A DNA stretch of 15,884 nt from CAZIUL01 sp964542475. GTDB taxonomy: Bacteria > Planctomycetota > B15-G4 > CAYZWU01. The notes under the pieces were generated by a model, which saw only the letters and a program-made list of their open reading frames with translations, was not told the DNA's origin and searched no databases. Shown here one piece after another: positions 14,163 through 15,884 of the stretch. Position numbers and translations under genes: made by a program. The DNA lies in contig CAZIUL010000082.1 in NCBI GenBank assembly GCA_964542475.1, forward strand, positions 1 to 15,884, written 5' to 3'. How positions within the stretch are numbered: the first letter of the stretch is position 1; every line of letters starts with the position of its first letter.

Positions 14163-15884
14163 ATGCAAACGAGCATTCGCAACGCTTCTGTTAAAGCCGT
14201 AACTCTCTCTCTCTCTCTCAGCAGTTAAGACACTCCTGATAATCATGACCGCGCTCTTTTGTTTCAGTACGGTCGGTTTTGCAACGCCCACGGACTATTA
14301 TGTCGATCCGATAAACGGCCACGACGGCTCCCAGTATCCAGGAACCGAAACCGATCCGTTTAAAACCCTGACTTACACCATGAACGAAAGGGCCGAACCC
14401 GGAGACACGATCATTCTGCGGGAAGGCGATTACTACGAAGAACACGAAGATCATCCATCTCGTCCTCTAACATATCCCCCGCCTCAAGGCTGGGAGTGCA
14501 ACCTCGGGTATCCGGAGGACTTTCCCATCTATTTGAAAGAAAACGTGACAATCCGGGCATATGATAACGCCGGTGTTTACGAGAATGTCGTGCTCAAAAC
14601 CGTACACAACTGCAACGAAGACATTCTCAGGGTATACATACAGGGGTACGGCGGGGCCCAGTGGAGGTTTAGCTCCGAAGCCGATGATAGCCAGATTATC
14701 GGGATAAAATTCAAGACAAAAAGCTCTGGCCCGTGGTACGAGGGCAGCGGGTGAGGTATCTGCAACAGGTGCGGTACGCACCTCGATCCCGAACCAACCC
14801 AGACGATAGAGACGAACTACCGCGTGATCGATTGTGAGTTCGAGAACTTCGTCACCAAGCCCGCGATAAGCTACGCCGTGTACCGCGGCGACTGGCATAC
14901 ATTCAAAGAGAACGAAATCCGGAATTGCTCGTTTCACAACTGCAGGCAGCCGATCAAGTTCGAGAACGGGGCCGATGAAAGGGCGGACCATCACGGGGAC
15001 AGCCTGATAATTGACCACGACGACGTGGTAGCGCCCGAATTTTGCGTGTTGATAAAAGACTGCGATTTCGACATCAACGAGGTTTTGGCGGATGGGGTTT
15101 ATTCTTTGCTTACCCCCATGGCGATATGGATCGAAGCGCAAGGCATCTACAACCTGCTTGTTGACAACTGTTTTATTGATGGCACGGGCCAAGCACTTCC
15201 ACACCCCAATAAAGACAATGATGAATGCAACTTCCGAAACGGGATAGTCATCGATCAAATGGACGGCCTTGATCTTTCCCAGATAAACATTGCTATAACC
15301 AGGCCTCAAACTCCTCCCCCGCAGGGCCATGGATACATCGAAGGAGTCTTTGACAACGGCATTCTCATAAAGACATCTGAGGATTCCAGGATAATAACGG
15401 AGCTCGATCCCCGCAAAGATTATCCTCGCAGAAACGACAGCGGCCTTACCAACCTAAAGATTTACAACTGCGTTACAGGTTGCGGGATCAAGGTCGATGC
15501 GGGTTCCACTTACTCCTCCTCTCCGAAGTCAGAGATCGGGGTGTTCGAATCTGAAATTCATGACAACGAGGGGGCAGGCATCCAGATCTCAATACAAGAT
15601 GAAGCTGTTCTGGACACGGTAAGCATCAAGGAAAACACGTTATACGACAACAACAACGGCGGGATACTGGTGGACTGTACCGGCGGAGAGTCCGAGCTGG
15701 AACTTGCCGACAACGACATATACGACACATTTCCCGATACAGACCAGGGATATGCAGGAATCCGTCTTGAAACCTTGTATCCGCATATAAACCCATCGCA
15801 CCTTGAGGTCGCGCTCGACGGAAACAGGCTCCACGAATTGGAGGGAGACGGTCTGGTCATTATGGCAGCCGATCCGGACGCGGA
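14163..15884 (+). CDS. secreted right-handed beta-helix protein (DUF1565-like), frame interrupted twice, partial at the right edge
   Basis: Translation from the ATG at 14163 gives MQTSIRNASVKAVTLSLSLS and stops at TAA 14226. The frame starting at 14203 continues as AVKTLLIIMTALFCFSTVGFA-TPTDYYVD, the hydrophobic part of a signal peptide followed by the mature protein. One shift within the CT tract joins them into one gene. The mature start has the DUF1565 pattern (YYVDPINGHDGSQYPGTE, then DPFKTLTYTM and PGDTIILREGDYY). It is followed by beta-helix coils rich in N, D and G with strands such as VIDCEFENF, IRNCSFHNC, VLIKDCDFD, IYNCVTGCGIKV and LADNDIYD. An in-frame TGA at 14752 interrupts it, but the frame stays open for 376 more codons to the window edge with the same repeat style. 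Such proteins bind or cut polysaccharides at the cell surface. The present sequence could be a pseudogene, an OFF phase variant or a selenoprotein gene. Confidence 0.78.
14203..14219 (+). repeat. (CT)8 dinucleotide tract inside the signal-peptide coding region
   Basis: Eight CT units plus a C lie 40 nt after the ATG. With 8 units the start codon leads to a stop 22 codons in. With 9 or 6 units the start joins the beta-helix frame with no stop. This is the arrangement expected for slipped-strand phase variation. Confidence 0.85.
14752..14783 (+). other. in-frame TGA followed by a SECIS-like hairpin
   Basis: TGA occupies 14752-14754. AGGTGCG (14767-14773) and CGCACCT (14777-14783) form a perfect 7-bp stem with triloop GTA; if the inner G-C pair opens, the loop is GGTAC. 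The loop begins 18-19 nt after the TGA. Bacterial selenocysteine insertion elements lie directly 3' of UGA with a G in the first two loop bases and a similar spacing. The local protein would read GSG-U-GICNRCG, a U-x-x-C pair. A nonsense change from TGG, CGA or GGA is the main alternative. Confidence 0.35.

Noticed and set aside
14752..14754. TGA as a reassigned sense codon in this organism
   Set aside because: Four genes here end in TGA, and none of the other seven genes has an internal TGA. A general code change would scatter TGA through all of them.
14467..15330. A 287-codon open frame on the minus strand
   Set aside because: It lies opposite the beta-helix frame, which shows clear repeated strands and stays open to the window edge. 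The minus product looks like a shadow.

Overview
The window looks like a piece of a bacterial chromosome, probably from an environmental Gram-negative genome. Most products carry signal peptides or a membrane anchor: a serine hydrolase, a large secreted protein, an alpha/beta hydrolase, a PDZ plus alpha-toroid protein, a multi-module beta-sandwich protein and a beta-helix protein. The gene styles (FHA plus SpoIIE-type phosphatase, DUF6288-like toroid protein, carboxypeptidase-regulatory modules, DUF1565 beta-helix) and the short intergenic repeats recall Planctomycetota, Lentisphaerota or related PVC bacteria. A deltaproteobacterial-type genome cannot be excluded. There are no rRNA, tRNA, CRISPR, transposase or phage genes.

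Layout. Positions 1-72 may hold the tail of a + strand gene. 139-2310 (-) is a class C beta-lactamase-like serine hydrolase with two extra C-terminal regions. 2609-5329 (+), divergent from it, is a 906-residue exported protein that looks like a metallopeptidase relative without its metal ligands. Then come minus-strand genes: a GNAT acetyltransferase (5697-6281), an exported BD-FAE-type esterase (6488-7336), a membrane-anchored multi-domain beta-sandwich protein (7795-10308), a secreted PDZ/toroid protein (10356-11921) and an FHA-GAF-SpoIIE phosphatase (11959-13677). The last three are closely spaced and may be co-transcribed in the order phosphatase, toroid protein, beta-sandwich protein. Divergent from them at 14163 is a secreted right-handed beta-helix protein that runs off the right edge.

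Two things stand out. First, the beta-helix gene has a strong ribosome binding site and ATG at 14163, but the frame is broken at a (CT)8 tract inside the signal peptide. Adding one CT unit, or removing two, restores a complete signal peptide. This is the layout of a phase-variable surface protein in the OFF state. The same gene has an in-frame TGA at 14752. The frame stays open for 376 codons beyond it, and a perfect 7-bp hairpin with a G-first triloop starts 12 nt after it. That geometry resembles a bacterial selenocysteine insertion element, although a plain nonsense mutation is simpler. Second, six copies of an approximately 40-bp repeat sit in the gaps between genes. Two copies form the outer ends of a 174-bp long hairpin, and one fills the whole gap between two genes.

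TGA is an ordinary stop here: four genes end with it, and none of the other seven genes has an internal TGA. A reassigned code therefore does not explain the TGA in the beta-helix gene.
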